Assembly: GCA_038528235.1 (NCBI GenBank)
Contig: JBCBEX010000007.1
Span: 26,047 to 90,046 of the forward strand
Reading direction: 5' to 3'
From: JBCBEX01 sp038528235
GTDB taxonomy: Bacteria > Bacteroidota > Rhodothermia > Rhodothermales > Rubricoccaceae
Length of the DNA stretch: 64,000 bases
In this document: positions 52,499 to 61,203 of the stretch, one piece after another
Numbering within the stretch: position 1 is the first letter of the stretch
Layout of the letters: each line of letters begins with the position of its first letter
Translations under genes and position numbers: made by a program
Notes under the pieces: model-generated
Database searches by the model: none
The model's input: the letters and a program-made list of their open reading frames with translations, nothing else
Told to the model about the DNA's origin: nothing

Positions 52499-53425
52499 TC
52501 AGAACTGGAGGCGCACGCTGGCAACGGGGGTCACGGCTCCGTTTGCGTCCGGCAAGAGCGTCAGTTCGCTGTCGAGGCGCAGGTTGTGAACCCGCGCCGT
52601 CAGCATCGCATCGAACGCGCTCAGCACGTGGTTGAGCACGATCACAGACGACACGCGCGAAGCACGGCGGAGCAGCCCGTTGGCGTCGCCATGGTCGTCG
52701 GCGTAGGTGCGGAACTGGTCGGACGTCTCTGCCAGTGCGACAGGCAGAGCCCCATCGGGAGACGCCGCCGCGAAGTCTTCCCAGCCCGGGTTGAACTGGA
52801 AGTACTTGCCGATGAGTTCGTAGTACTGCTGCGAGCCGTAGAGCGGAAGCTGGTGCGAGAACGCGACGCCGTTCGCGGCGACGCTCTCGTCTTCGGCCGC
52901 ACGGATCGCCGTCACGAGGGTGCGCACGGCTTCCTCGTCCCGAGCATTCCATGTGTCGGGTGCCTGGAAGTCGACGCGGGCGGCGGCCTGCAAGGCCGCA
53001 TCGAGCTCTGTCGGGTTGCCTCGATACCCTTCGTAGTCGACGAGCCAGCTTCCGTAGCGGTGGGGGCTCCAGCGCGCGTGGGCCTCGGCCTGGTACGCAT
53101 CGCGCCCGTCGATGCCCTGGCCGCGCCACGAGGCGTAGCCCGTCCAGAGCGCTACTTCGAGCCCGGCGTAGACGGCTGCGCGCACCCAACTCCGGTTGTA
53201 GGCCTGCCCGGCTCCCGGGACCGCTGCCGACAGCACGAGCGCGAGGGGCGCGCTCCGCCTGCCTTCAGGAGCCTCTTCCCACGTCCACGCTAGCGAAGGC
53301 TCCGCGTCCGCCTCTGCGAGCACGAGGTCGCCGTGCAGAAAGCCCGTCACCCGAACTGAGTCGGGGACCGTCGCCGTGGCTGCGAGTGGCAGCAGCGCGA
53401 GGAAGAGCAGAGGCCAGCGCAGCAT
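52499..53425 (-). CDS. Exported DUF5683-like protein
   Basis: 308-residue exported protein from ATG 53425 with a signal peptide (ending AATA-TV). The core LSAAVPGAGQAYNRSWVRAAVYAGLEVALWTGY resembles DUF5683 proteins, which in Bacteroidota have a short repeated membrane-associated helix with GxGQ-x-YN. A second helix GVAFSHQLPLYGSQQYYELIGKYFQFNPGW follows, then a segment with an RASRVSSVIVLNHVLSAFDA helix and a beta C-terminus. Function not known; likely inner face of the outer membrane. Part of a short operon with the following lipoprotein gene. Confidence 0.6.
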   Translation of the reverse strand: MLRWPLLFLALLPLAATATVPDSVRVTGFLHGDLVLAEADAEPSLAWTWEEAPEGRRSAPLALVLSAAVPGAGQAYNRSWVRAAVYAGLEVALWTGYASWRGQGIDGRDAYQAEAHARWSPHRYGSWLVDYEGYRGNPTELDAALQAAARVDFQAPDTWNARDEEAVRTLVTAIRAAEDESVAANGVAFSHQLPLYGSQQYYELIGKYFQFNPGWEDFAAASPDGALPVALAETSDQFRTYADDHGDANGLLRRASRVSSVIVLNHVLSAFDAMLTARVHNLRLDSELTLLPDANGAVTPVASVRLQF

Positions 53426-53553
53426 GGAAGCACGTCGATGCAGGGGGAAGGAGACGCCAGTATACCCGCTTGAGCCTCGACTGTCTAGCCTTTCTCCTGC
53501 CCCTCCCAATGCCAAGACCGGCAGGTCCAAGCTATTCCGAGTCAGTCCAACGC

Positions 53554-54882
53554 CTACTGGTTGTAAGCATCGGCGGCGTTGGTCGGCAGTTCGGCGCCGC
53601 CTACTTCCTCCACGACCGTCGGGTCGAGGTCGCAGACGTGGATGCGGCCGTCGGGGTAGCCCGCGTCGCCGCCGTTGAGGAACGACTCGGCGAGCGTGCG
53701 GCTGTACTCTTCCGCGCGCGAGTGGCGCAGGTGGGCGAAGTCGGGGAAGTCGTCGTCGTTGCAGGCGAAACCGGCGGTGCGGACGTAGCGCAGGCCGTTC
53801 GCCTGGCGGTACTCCGTGAACACCTCGGTGCTTTGCAGCAGCGCCTCCGAGCCAAAGCGGATGATGCCGTAGGACCCCATCGGCACGTCGAAGAAGACGA
53901 CCTCGCCACCCTCGGCACGGACGAGCTCGACGATGCTGGCCGCGGCGGTGCGGTTCCAGTCGTCGACGGGCTCTTCGAGTTCCTCGGCCTGGCGCGTCTC
54001 GAAGCGGACGATGTTACGGGTGATGTCGATGCCCTCGTCGTCGCAGCGGACGCCGCCGTCGGTGCTCATGTCGGCCTCGGCGCAGTCCTCGTCTTTCGTC
54101 TCCGTGGCCCCTTTTCCCGCGCCGAAGGCCCGGTTGAGCGCGCCCTCGAACTTGTTGGTGAGCGCATCCCAGTAGCGCGTCGACATGAAGAGCGCGGAGC
54201 CGATGGCGGCCACCTTCGTCTCTTTGGTGTCGGTCGAGGAGAGGACGTACTGCGGGAGATCGCCCGCGCGCATAGGCGGGCCGAGCAGTTCGGGCCACGA
54301 CTCCTTCGCCCACTCGCCGTCCCACGTGTTCGTCTGCGCGAGGCCCATCGGCGACTCGATCATCACGGTCGTGCCTTCGAGCGAACCGGGGTAGTCGGCG
54401 GCGAGGTTGCGGAGGTGGAAGTAGTGCTCCACGAGCGTGGAGTACCCCTTGCCCTGATCGATGGCCATCGGCCGCGTGCCCGTGCGCTCCTCGACAACGT
54501 CGGCGAAGGCCTGCGGCTCGACAGCGGCGGCCACGCGGGACGACCCGACGAAGAGGTAGTCGATCTGCCGATCGTTGGACGCCGCCATCCGGGTCGGGTG
54601 GTAGAAGTCGACGTGCTTCTCTTGCCCTTTGAACTTGTCGGCAGCCACGACGCGGATGCCGAACTCCATCACCAGCACGGGGATGAGGATGAAGAGCAGG
54701 CCGTTGCCCATGAGGCGGACGAAGTCGCGCCCTTTTTTGTCATTGAGGCGGTCCTGCTGCACATCGGCGCGGATCTCCTCGCTGTGGACGGACACGTCGT
54801 GGACGAGCGAGCCAGCATCGGCGCTCTCGGTAGCGGCGCCGTCGCCCTCGGTGTTCGGTCGGATATCGTTCGAGTCACTCAT
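53554..54882 (-). CDS. SGNH-like protein, partner of MBOAT acyltransferase
   Basis: 442-residue protein: acidic cytoplasmic N-terminus, one membrane helix near residue 60 (LMGNGLLFILIPVLVMEFGIRV), then a periplasmic domain of about 350 residues. The domain opens with DYLFVGSSRVAAAVEP, a GSSR motif like that of GDSL/SGNH or AlgX/AlgJ-type proteins; VVFFDVPMGSYG and FACNDDDFPDFAHL follow, with an Asp-x2-His-like element. It is encoded 87 bp after an MBOAT gene, the usual arrangement for O-acetylation of exported polysaccharide (AlgI with AlgJ/AlgX). The catalytic serine would be in GSS, to be tested by alignment. Confidence 0.65.
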   Translation of the reverse strand: MSDSNDIRPNTEGDGAATESADAGSLVHDVSVHSEEIRADVQQDRLNDKKGRDFVRLMGNGLLFILIPVLVMEFGIRVVAADKFKGQEKHVDFYHPTRMAASNDRQIDYLFVGSSRVAAAVEPQAFADVVEERTGTRPMAIDQGKGYSTLVEHYFHLRNLAADYPGSLEGTTVMIESPMGLAQTNTWDGEWAKESWPELLGPPMRAGDLPQYVLSSTDTKETKVAAIGSALFMSTRYWDALTNKFEGALNRAFGAGKGATETKDEDCAEADMSTDGGVRCDDEGIDITRNIVRFETRQAEELEEPVDDWNRTAAASIVELVRAEGGEVVFFDVPMGSYGIIRFGSEALLQSTEVFTEYRQANGLRYVRTAGFACNDDDFPDFAHLRHSRAEEYSRTLAESFLNGGDAGYPDGRIHVCDLDPTVVEEVGGAELPTNAADAYNQ

Positions 54883-54969
54883 GATCGGAGGGTATCAGTT
54901 GACAAGTATCTCGTGGCGTGGGGATGCACGTAGCTGCCCTTGCTTCTTGCCACTTGCTTCATGTCACTC

Positions 54970-56532
54970 CTAGAACTGGAAGTAGATGAACTGCTCGTTG
55001 TCGAAGACGCCGAAGAAGAGGATGATGAAGATCAAGCCCCAGTAGAACGTCCAGCGCAGCGCGCGCGGCATCCTGGCGAGCAGCCCCGCGATCGAGTGGC
55101 CACGCTCCTGCACGACGTGTACCGCTTCGAGGAGCAGGATCATGCTGAGGCTGATGACCATCATCGCAGGCGTGAACCCTTCGACCATCCACGCACCGAA
55201 GCCTTCCCACGGCGTCTTTGCCCAGGTGACATAGACTTGCCAGCCGTCGGCAACGGATTGGGCGCGGAACCACGTGCCGGTGATGTAGAACAGGCCGAAC
55301 GTGCCGATGATGCTCGTGACGTAGCGGAATTGCCGAACCATGTTGAGCGACGGCCGCAGCGTGAAGCCGCGCGCTGCGATCGGCGCGGGCGTCGGGACGG
55401 GGCGTGGCTTGCTGCCCGCCCTGCGCTTGCGAATCGGTGCCGTGTGCCCTGCGACGGCTTTCTCGATCATCCGCCAGTTGTTGTCGCGGAATTTCTTCGT
55501 CGACACGCTCGCGATAATGATGAGGCCGTTGAGCATCCCCCAGATGGCGAACGTCCAGGACGCGCCGTGCCAGACGCCGGTGAGGAAGAAAACGATCATC
55601 ACGTTGCGGAAGGCCTTAGCACGACCCCGGCTGCCGCCGAGCGGGTAGTAGACGTAGTCGCGGAACCAGTCCACGAGCGTCATATGCCAGCGCCGCCAGA
55701 GTTCGGCCGTCGAGGTGGCAAAGTAGGGCCGGTTGAAGTTCTGCGACAGGTCGTAGCCCATGATGCGCGCCGCGCCGATGGCGATGTCGCAGTAGCCCGA
55801 GAAGTCACAGTAGACCTGGTAGGCAAAGAAGCCACCCGCCACGATGATCTGCGCCGACGACGCACTCCCGATATCGGCGAAGACGATGTTGACGTAGAGC
55901 GACACCCGGTCGGCGATGACGAGCTTCTTGAAGAAACCCCATGCCATCAGCCGCAAGCCGCTCACCGTGCGCTTGTACGAGAAGTCGTGCTTGCGGTAGA
56001 ACTGCGGCAGCAGGTTGCCCGAGCGCTCGATCGGCCCCGCGACGAGTTGCGGGAAGAACGTCACGTAGAGCGCGAAGATGCCGAAGTGCTTCTCGGCCTC
56101 CACCTTGCCGCGGTACACGTCGATGGTGTAGGCGAGCGTCTGGAACGTGTAGAACGAGATGCCAACCGGCAGGAGCAGGTTGAACACGGGGGTGTTGATG
56201 TCCCAGCCCAGCATGTCGGCCAGACCGCCAAGATTGCTGCTCGCCCAGTCGAAGTACTTGTAGAAGAATAGCAACCCGAGATTCGCGCCGAGGCTCGCCC
56301 ACAGGAAGGGCCGTCGTGCCTTCTTTGTCTTCCTCGCACTCATCGCCCGCGCGGCGAAGTAGTCGACCGTGGTGGAGAACCAGATCAGGCCGAGGTACTC
56401 CCATTTCCACATGCCGTAGAACACATAGCTCGCAAAGAGGAGCAGCGCCCACCGGTATTTGTACGGCAGCGCGAAATAGAACGCGACGACCGCCGGGAAG
56501 AAGAAGACGAAGTCGAGGGAATTAAAGAGCAT
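54970..56532 (-). CDS. MBOAT-family O-acyltransferase (AlgI-like)
   Basis: 520-residue membrane-bound O-acyltransferase with 10-12 helices. Family landmarks are N-terminal FNSLDFVFFFPAVVAFYF, LPVGISFYTFQTLAYTIDVYRG, FFPQLVAGPIERSGNLLPQF, a central DFSGYCDIAIGAARIMGY and the catalytic-histidine motif FLTGVWHGASWTFAIWG near residue 320. AlgI-type proteins pass acetyl groups across the inner membrane for polysaccharide O-acetylation. Encoded just before the SGNH-like partner and at the edge of a glycosyltransferase cluster, so it probably decorates the cluster's polysaccharide. Confidence 0.9.
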   Translation of the reverse strand: MLFNSLDFVFFFPAVVAFYFALPYKYRWALLLFASYVFYGMWKWEYLGLIWFSTTVDYFAARAMSARKTKKARRPFLWASLGANLGLLFFYKYFDWASSNLGGLADMLGWDINTPVFNLLLPVGISFYTFQTLAYTIDVYRGKVEAEKHFGIFALYVTFFPQLVAGPIERSGNLLPQFYRKHDFSYKRTVSGLRLMAWGFFKKLVIADRVSLYVNIVFADIGSASSAQIIVAGGFFAYQVYCDFSGYCDIAIGAARIMGYDLSQNFNRPYFATSTAELWRRWHMTLVDWFRDYVYYPLGGSRGRAKAFRNVMIVFFLTGVWHGASWTFAIWGMLNGLIIIASVSTKKFRDNNWRMIEKAVAGHTAPIRKRRAGSKPRPVPTPAPIAARGFTLRPSLNMVRQFRYVTSIIGTFGLFYITGTWFRAQSVADGWQVYVTWAKTPWEGFGAWMVEGFTPAMMVISLSMILLLEAVHVVQERGHSIAGLLARMPRALRWTFYWGLIFIILFFGVFDNEQFIYFQF

Positions 56533-56675
56533 CGGAGGCGCTGGAGGGCGAGCGCAGGGCTACCGGAAAACGGCAGGCGGAAGGTGAGGCAGGGGTGGCG
56601 TCCCGCAAGCGCGCAAGTCTAGCCGTTTCAGGCAGCAGGCGCAAGCAAGGGGTGTGCGAAGGCGGCGTGGATTTA

Positions 56676-57851
56676 CTACGAGCGCGTCGAGGCCTCCCGG
56701 AGCACCGCGGCAACTTCCTGGGCGACCCGAGGCGTGCCAAATCGGGTCAGGGCGTCGGTGCGGGCGGCGGCGGCCATCGTGCGGGTGCGGCTGGGGTCGG
56801 CGAGGAGAGCGGCGAGGGCAGTGCGGAGCGCGGCAGCATCGCCAGGTGGGACAAGGCGGCCCGTCGTCTGGTCGTCCAGGATCTCGACGGCGCCGCCTGC
56901 AGCGGTGGCGACGACCGCACGCTCAGCAAGCATGCCTTCGACAATCACCCGGCCAAAGGGCTCGGCGGCCACCGATGTGTGGGCCACGATGTCGCAGCAG
57001 TGCAACAGAACCGGCACGTCATTGCGGAAGCCGGGCAGGACGACGCGCCCCGCGAGCGGTGGCTGTGCCGCCTGAGACCGCAGCGTCTCAGCATAGGCGC
57101 GGTCCTCCGGGAAGATGGCGTCGCCTACGACCAGGGCCTGCACGTCCGGGAGGCCCTCCAGAGCATTGAGCAGCACGTGTTGCCCTTTCCACGGCGCGAG
57201 GCGGCTGAACACGCCCACCACGGGCCGCTCGTCGAGCCCTAGCGCGGCTTTCGCTGCGGCGACCTCTTCGCCCGTGACTGCGTCGAACGGAGCCGGATCG
57301 ATGCCGTTGAGCACGACACGCACAAGCTTTTCTTTGCCACCGGCCTCCACGAACGCATCGGCGGTCGCCTGGCTGTTGCAGATCACCGCGGCAGCGAAGC
57401 GGTTGGCGAGGGTGATCGCGACCGTCCGATTGGCGCGGCTGAAGTGGTCGGCGGTCATCACGTCGCGGAGGTGCCACACGACGGGCCGCCGCGCCAGCGG
57501 AGCCGCGAGCGCCGCCGTCACGAACGCCTTCTGCGAGTTGGCGAGCGCCACGTCGAAGTCGCGCAGCCGCCTCGCCACGCGCCGGGCCTGCGCCCAGATT
57601 GCGGGGACGACGCCTAGTGCCCCGGCCAGTCCCCCATCGCGCGTCACGTCGAGCAACGCCTGCGGCGCGTCGAGCACCTCGACCGCGACGCCCGACTCAG
57701 AGAGGCGGATGCGGAACGGCCCGTCCGCGTAGAGCGCCACCACACTCTCCGGCCCCGCCGACCGCGCGATGTCAAGCAGGGACAGCTCCGCCCCACCCAG
57801 CACCGCGGCATGGTCGAGGAAAAGTGTGCGGGGGAACGCCTTAGGACGAGC
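56676..57851 (-). CDS. GT4-family glycosyltransferase
   Basis: 391-residue retaining GT-B glycosyltransferase from ATG 57851 (an ATG at 57908 is also in frame but overlaps the dyad at 57907-57927). N-terminal acceptor domain with FLDHAAVLGGAELSLLD. The C-terminal Glycos_transf_1 domain has GVFSRLAPWKGQHVLLNAL, LPGFRNDVPVLLHCCDIVAHTSV and the E-x7-E motif in EPFGRVIVEGMLAERAVVATAAGGAVEI. Donor and acceptor sugars unknown. Leftmost of four GT4 genes in the surface-polysaccharide cluster. Confidence 0.88.
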   Translation of the reverse strand, partial: ARPKAFPRTLFLDHAAVLGGAELSLLDIARSAGPESVVALYADGPFRIRLSESGVAVEVLDAPQALLDVTRDGGLAGALGVVPAIWAQARRVARRLRDFDVALANSQKAFVTAALAAPLARRPVVWHLRDVMTADHFSRANRTVAITLANRFAAAVICNSQATADAFVEAGGKEKLVRVVLNGIDPAPFDAVTGEEVAAAKAALGLDERPVVGVFSRLAPWKGQHVLLNALEGLPDVQALVVGDAIFPEDRAYAETLRSQAAQPPLAGRVVLPGFRNDVPVLLHCCDIVAHTSVAAEPFGRVIVEGMLAERAVVATAAGGAVEILDDQTTGRLVPPGDAAALRTALAALLADPSRTRTMAAAARTDALTRFGTPRVAQEVAAVLREASTRS

Positions 57852-57906
57852 CATTTTCGCTGTTGCTCCTGAGACGGTAGTCCCAACCACCAAGTCTGTA
57901 TTTGTC

Positions 57907-57983
57907 ATGCTGAACTTGTTTCAGCATCTCAGCGAAGCCGCGAGACACCTCAGTCGGTAGAGATCCTGAATCACGTTCAGGAT
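57907..57983. repeat. Two dispersed-type hairpins between GT4 genes
   Basis: ATGCTGAA-CTTGT-TTCAGCAT (57907-57927) and ATCCTGAA-TCACG-TTCAGGAT (57963-57983) are two similar 8-bp dyads in the gap between the GT4 genes. TCA(T/G)(C/G)CTGAA-type dyads recall the short palindromic repeats scattered in many bacterial genomes. The first overlaps a possible start codon at 57906-57908. Confidence 0.5.
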
Positions 57984-58014
57984 GACAGAGAACAAGAGGA
58001 GAAGCTGCGGCTTC

Positions 58015-59199
58015 TCAAACCACTGCGCGGTAAACCTCCGCGGTCTTCGCCGCGATGACGGGCCAGTCGAACGTGGCGCGGGCATAGGCCTGGCAGGCGT
58101 CGGCGTCGGGAAGCGGGCGCGCCCCGGTGAGGGCTCCGGCCAGGGCGTCGGCGACGGTCGCGGGTGCCGCGTCATCGAGGATGAGCGAGGCGTCGAGGCC
58201 GCGCACCGTCTCGGGGAGGCCTCCGATGGGCGTCACGAGCACCGGCGTGCCCGCTGCCAGCGACTCGATCGTGATGAGGCCGAAGCCTTCGAGCGCAACG
58301 GTTGGGACGATGCTCACGTCGGCGGCGCGGTAGGCGAGCGGCAGATCCGCGTCCGGCACAAAGCCGAGGAGCTTCACGTGGTCGGACAGCCCGCGCGCCT
58401 CGATCTGCGCCTGCAGCGTCGCGGCGAGGGCACCCTTTCCGGCGATCATCACCTGCACGTCGGGCACCTGCTGCCGCACCGTCTCGACGGCGTCGATCAG
58501 CCCTTCGAGGCCCATACGCGGCTGGAGGCGCCGCACCGCGAGGACGGTCGGGCGGTCCGTCGGCCAGCCGAGCAACTCGCGCGCCTCCTTTCGGCTCAGG
58601 GTCGAGTCGAACGCCGACGCATCGACACCGCCGGGGACGATCTCGATCTTGTCGAGCGCCACATCGTAGCGGCTGTGCAGCACGTCGCGAAACGCCTCGG
58701 AGAGGACGATGAAACGGTCGGCGCGGCGGTACACCTGCTGCTCCAGTTCCCACTTGGCGCGCGCAGCCATGCTGGACGCTCCCTCGACGGCCCCTTCGGC
58801 GGCCCACGGTCCGTGGAAGTGGACCACGAGCGGCTGGTCGTTCATCGCGCCAAGGAGCGGCGCCGTGTAGAGCGCGAAGTGGCTCACAAGCACATCCGGT
58901 CGGAGCGCCTGGAGCATGCGGCGGCCCGTCGTGCGCGCCTGCCAAAGTCGGGTCGGCATCGGCGCATCGGCGCGCGCACACGAGCGGACGCGGCCGTGCG
59001 TCTGCGCCGCGAGCCCGGTCGAGCCTGCCACGATGCCATGCACGCCCACGCCCGCCTCGGGCAGCGCGTGCATCAGGTGGTAGTACATCCGGTTGAGCCC
59101 GCCAGCCTGCTCAGGAAACCAGCCCATGCCGATCTGGAGTGTGAGGAGCGTCGCGGGCATGCGCGGCGACACCGGCGGGGCGGCAGGACTCGGCAGCAT
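58015..59199 (-). CDS. GT4-family glycosyltransferase
   Basis: 394-residue GT-B glycosyltransferase. N-terminal GMGWFPEQAGGLNRMYYHL loop for acceptor and nucleotide, then VLAVRRLQPRMGLEGLIDAV and the donor motif EGFGLITIESLAAGTPVLVTPIGGLPE with the conserved E-x7-E. ATG 59199 is used; an in-frame ATG 13 codons later also suits. Encoded between the sulfotransferase-like gene (12 bp) and another GT4, so part of one transcription unit for a surface polysaccharide. Confidence 0.88.
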   Translation of the reverse strand: MLPSPAAPPVSPRMPATLLTLQIGMGWFPEQAGGLNRMYYHLMHALPEAGVGVHGIVAGSTGLAAQTHGRVRSCARADAPMPTRLWQARTTGRRMLQALRPDVLVSHFALYTAPLLGAMNDQPLVVHFHGPWAAEGAVEGASSMAARAKWELEQQVYRRADRFIVLSEAFRDVLHSRYDVALDKIEIVPGGVDASAFDSTLSRKEARELLGWPTDRPTVLAVRRLQPRMGLEGLIDAVETVRQQVPDVQVMIAGKGALAATLQAQIEARGLSDHVKLLGFVPDADLPLAYRAADVSIVPTVALEGFGLITIESLAAGTPVLVTPIGGLPETVRGLDASLILDDAAPATVADALAGALTGARPLPDADACQAYARATFDWPVIAAKTAEVYRAVV

Positions 59200-59211
59200 A
59201 GCGGAGTGGAC

Positions 59212-59946
59212 TTAGGAGATGGAGGTGGGCGCAGCCGTCACGTCGCACGCATCGACGAGCGCGGCGTAGACGGCGGTGGCCTTGGCGAGGAGATCGGCAC
59301 AGCGGTCGAGGTCCGCTTGCTTCTCGGCGCGGCGGCGCTCTTGCTCAGGGCTGGTCGCTTTGCGCGCAGACCGAATCGACTCCACCGACGCGCTCGCGCC
59401 GTCGCCCGTGACAGAGGGGCCGCTCGCGAAGGCCGTACCGAACCGAACATTGACCTCGGCGATCACGCCTTCGAAGTCATGGATGGTACGCGCGAACGGG
59501 CTCAGGACGATGCCGTCGGCGACCGGCAGCAGCGCGCGGTAGAAGGCGATGTAGCCTTCGAGGACCTGCGCAACGTCGAGGTGTGGCCAGCGGGCGGTCG
59601 TTGAGAGGACGGCCTTGTCTGGCTCGCGGATCGTGACGACGGTCGGAAGTTCGCGGCGTACCGCCCGGACGATCTGCGCCGCCGCGTGCATGTGGTGCGA
59701 CATCGACACGGTGCGCGTCTGCCAGCTCTTGAAGAGGTCGGCGGCATACGAGTTGGCCGAGCCCTGGAAGCCGTCGATGACGAGCTCCGTATCGGCACGC
59801 AGCCGGTGCTCGCGAGCGTCGTTGGCCCCGTAGCGCAGGCCCGACTTGATCTGGTCCCACCAGATATAGGGCTGGTAGAGCCAGAAGAGGGACACGTCCG
59901 ACGAGAGCCGGGTGCGGATGTCGAAGATGAGACGGCGCGGATTCAT
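59212..59946 (-). CDS. Sulfotransferase-like P-loop protein
   Basis: 244-residue soluble protein from ATG 59946. Near residue 55 is LVIDGFQGSANSYAADLF, which has the layout of the 5'-phosphosulfate loop of sulfotransferases (usually GFPRSGT/N-S/T), with the following SHHMHAAAQIV and REPDKAVLS (RxP/D-type phosphate-binding) segments. The C-terminus has a basic coiled helix (ARKATSPEQERRRAEKQADLDR). It would transfer sulfate from PAPS to a polysaccharide, but the fit is partial and the usual Pro-Arg of the loop is replaced by Gln-Gly, so an unknown P-loop transferase is possible. Lies inside the glycosyltransferase row. Confidence 0.5.
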   Translation of the reverse strand: MNPRRLIFDIRTRLSSDVSLFWLYQPYIWWDQIKSGLRYGANDAREHRLRADTELVIDGFQGSANSYAADLFKSWQTRTVSMSHHMHAAAQIVRAVRRELPTVVTIREPDKAVLSTTARWPHLDVAQVLEGYIAFYRALLPVADGIVLSPFARTIHDFEGVIAEVNVRFGTAFASGPSVTGDGASASVESIRSARKATSPEQERRRAEKQADLDRCADLLAKATAVYAALVDACDVTAAPTSIS

Positions 59947-59977
59947 ACGAGTAAGGCTACCAAGAAATGCGCCGGAT

Positions 59978-61192
59978 TCACGAAGCCGAGGGCACGGTGG
60001 CCGTCGGATTCGCCGCAGCTTCGCGGACCAGCCGCATCGGGGTGCGGCCAGCAGCCACCGCCTCGAACACCTCGACGTACTGCTTCGCCATGTGCGCCCA
60101 GGTGTGCCGCTCGGCAATCGCCCGGCCCGCCTGTCCCATCTGCGCGCGCAGGGCCGCATCGACCGTGAGCCGCCGCATCGCGTCGGCCAGCCCGGCCACA
60201 TCGTCGGGATTGTCGAGGACGATGCCCGCGTCGGGCGTCACGAGCGCCGCGGCGCCCGCGGTCGAGGCCGTGACGATGGGTTTCGCCGAGGCCATGGCCT
60301 CGGTGACAACGAGGCCGAACGGGTCGTAGCGCGACGGAAACACCACGAAGTCGGCGGCACGCATCAGCGCGGGGAGGTCGCGGCGGAAGTCGAGGAAGAG
60401 GACCTGGTCGCTGACGCCGAGGTCTTTCGCAAGCTGGGGATACGGGCTGCCTTCGACGCGCCCCGCCACAGCGAGCCGCAGTTCCGAGGCGTCTGTGCTG
60501 GCGAGGCGCGCGAGCGCGCGGAGCGTTCCGTCGAGGTTCTTGCGCGGCGTGCGGATGTCGCCGACGAACAATGCGACGGGCTGCGTACCCGGCAAGCCAA
60601 GCGCGCGCCGATCCTCCGCGCTCATCGGCGTCGGACGGAATTCCTCGACATCGACGCCGTTGTTGACGACGGTGATTTTTTCCGTCGGCACGCCAATGTC
60701 GACCAGTTCGTCACGCACGCGCTCGGCGACGGCGATCACCCGCTTCGCCTCAGCAAACGCCCGGCGTTCGAGGCGCGCGTTTGCGCTCGTGTAGAGCTTG
60801 TGGTAGGTCCCGAACACACCCCCGCGTAGTTTAGACACGTGGACGGGCGAGCGCAGCCACGCGCCGTGGACGAAGTGCGCCACGTTGACGTCGGCCCGGG
60901 CAAACGTGACGAACCCGTTGGCCACGACGAGGTCGAACTCGGACCGATGGGCGTCGAGCCACCGAGCGCTCCGCCGTGCGAAGACGTGGTTCTTGACGAG
61001 CTGTGTAGGTCCGCGCCCCGGCTCAATGCGTTGCCACGTGATGCCGTCACGGGCAGCGAGGTCGTCGTCGACGCGCGCGGCCACGAGCGTCACGGCATGC
61101 CCTGCGTCCGCGAGCGCATGCGCGACCTCGGCGTTGACGCGGCCCTGGCCGTCGCCGCGGATCAGGTTGTGGGTGACAAGTGCGAGGCGCAT
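59978..61192 (-). CDS. GT4-family glycosyltransferase
   Basis: 404-residue GT-B glycosyltransferase: LVTHNLIRGDGQGRVNAEVAHALADAGH at the N-terminus for acceptor and nucleotide, EKITVVNNGVDVEEF in the linker, and VALFVGDIRTPRKNLDGTLRAL, SRYDPFGLVVTEAMASAKPIVTASTAGAAALV (E-x7-E) in the C-terminal domain. The region is typical of WcaI/GT4 sugar transferases for capsule or exopolysaccharide. Start ATG 61192. Follows the O-antigen-ligase-like gene by 11 bp. Confidence 0.88.
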   Translation of the reverse strand: MRLALVTHNLIRGDGQGRVNAEVAHALADAGHAVTLVAARVDDDLAARDGITWQRIEPGRGPTQLVKNHVFARRSARWLDAHRSEFDLVVANGFVTFARADVNVAHFVHGAWLRSPVHVSKLRGGVFGTYHKLYTSANARLERRAFAEAKRVIAVAERVRDELVDIGVPTEKITVVNNGVDVEEFRPTPMSAEDRRALGLPGTQPVALFVGDIRTPRKNLDGTLRALARLASTDASELRLAVAGRVEGSPYPQLAKDLGVSDQVLFLDFRRDLPALMRAADFVVFPSRYDPFGLVVTEAMASAKPIVTASTAGAAALVTPDAGIVLDNPDDVAGLADAMRRLTVDAALRAQMGQAGRAIAERHTWAHMAKQYVEVFEAVAAGRTPMRLVREAAANPTATVPSAS

Positions 61193-61203
61193 GCAGGTCC
61201 AGG

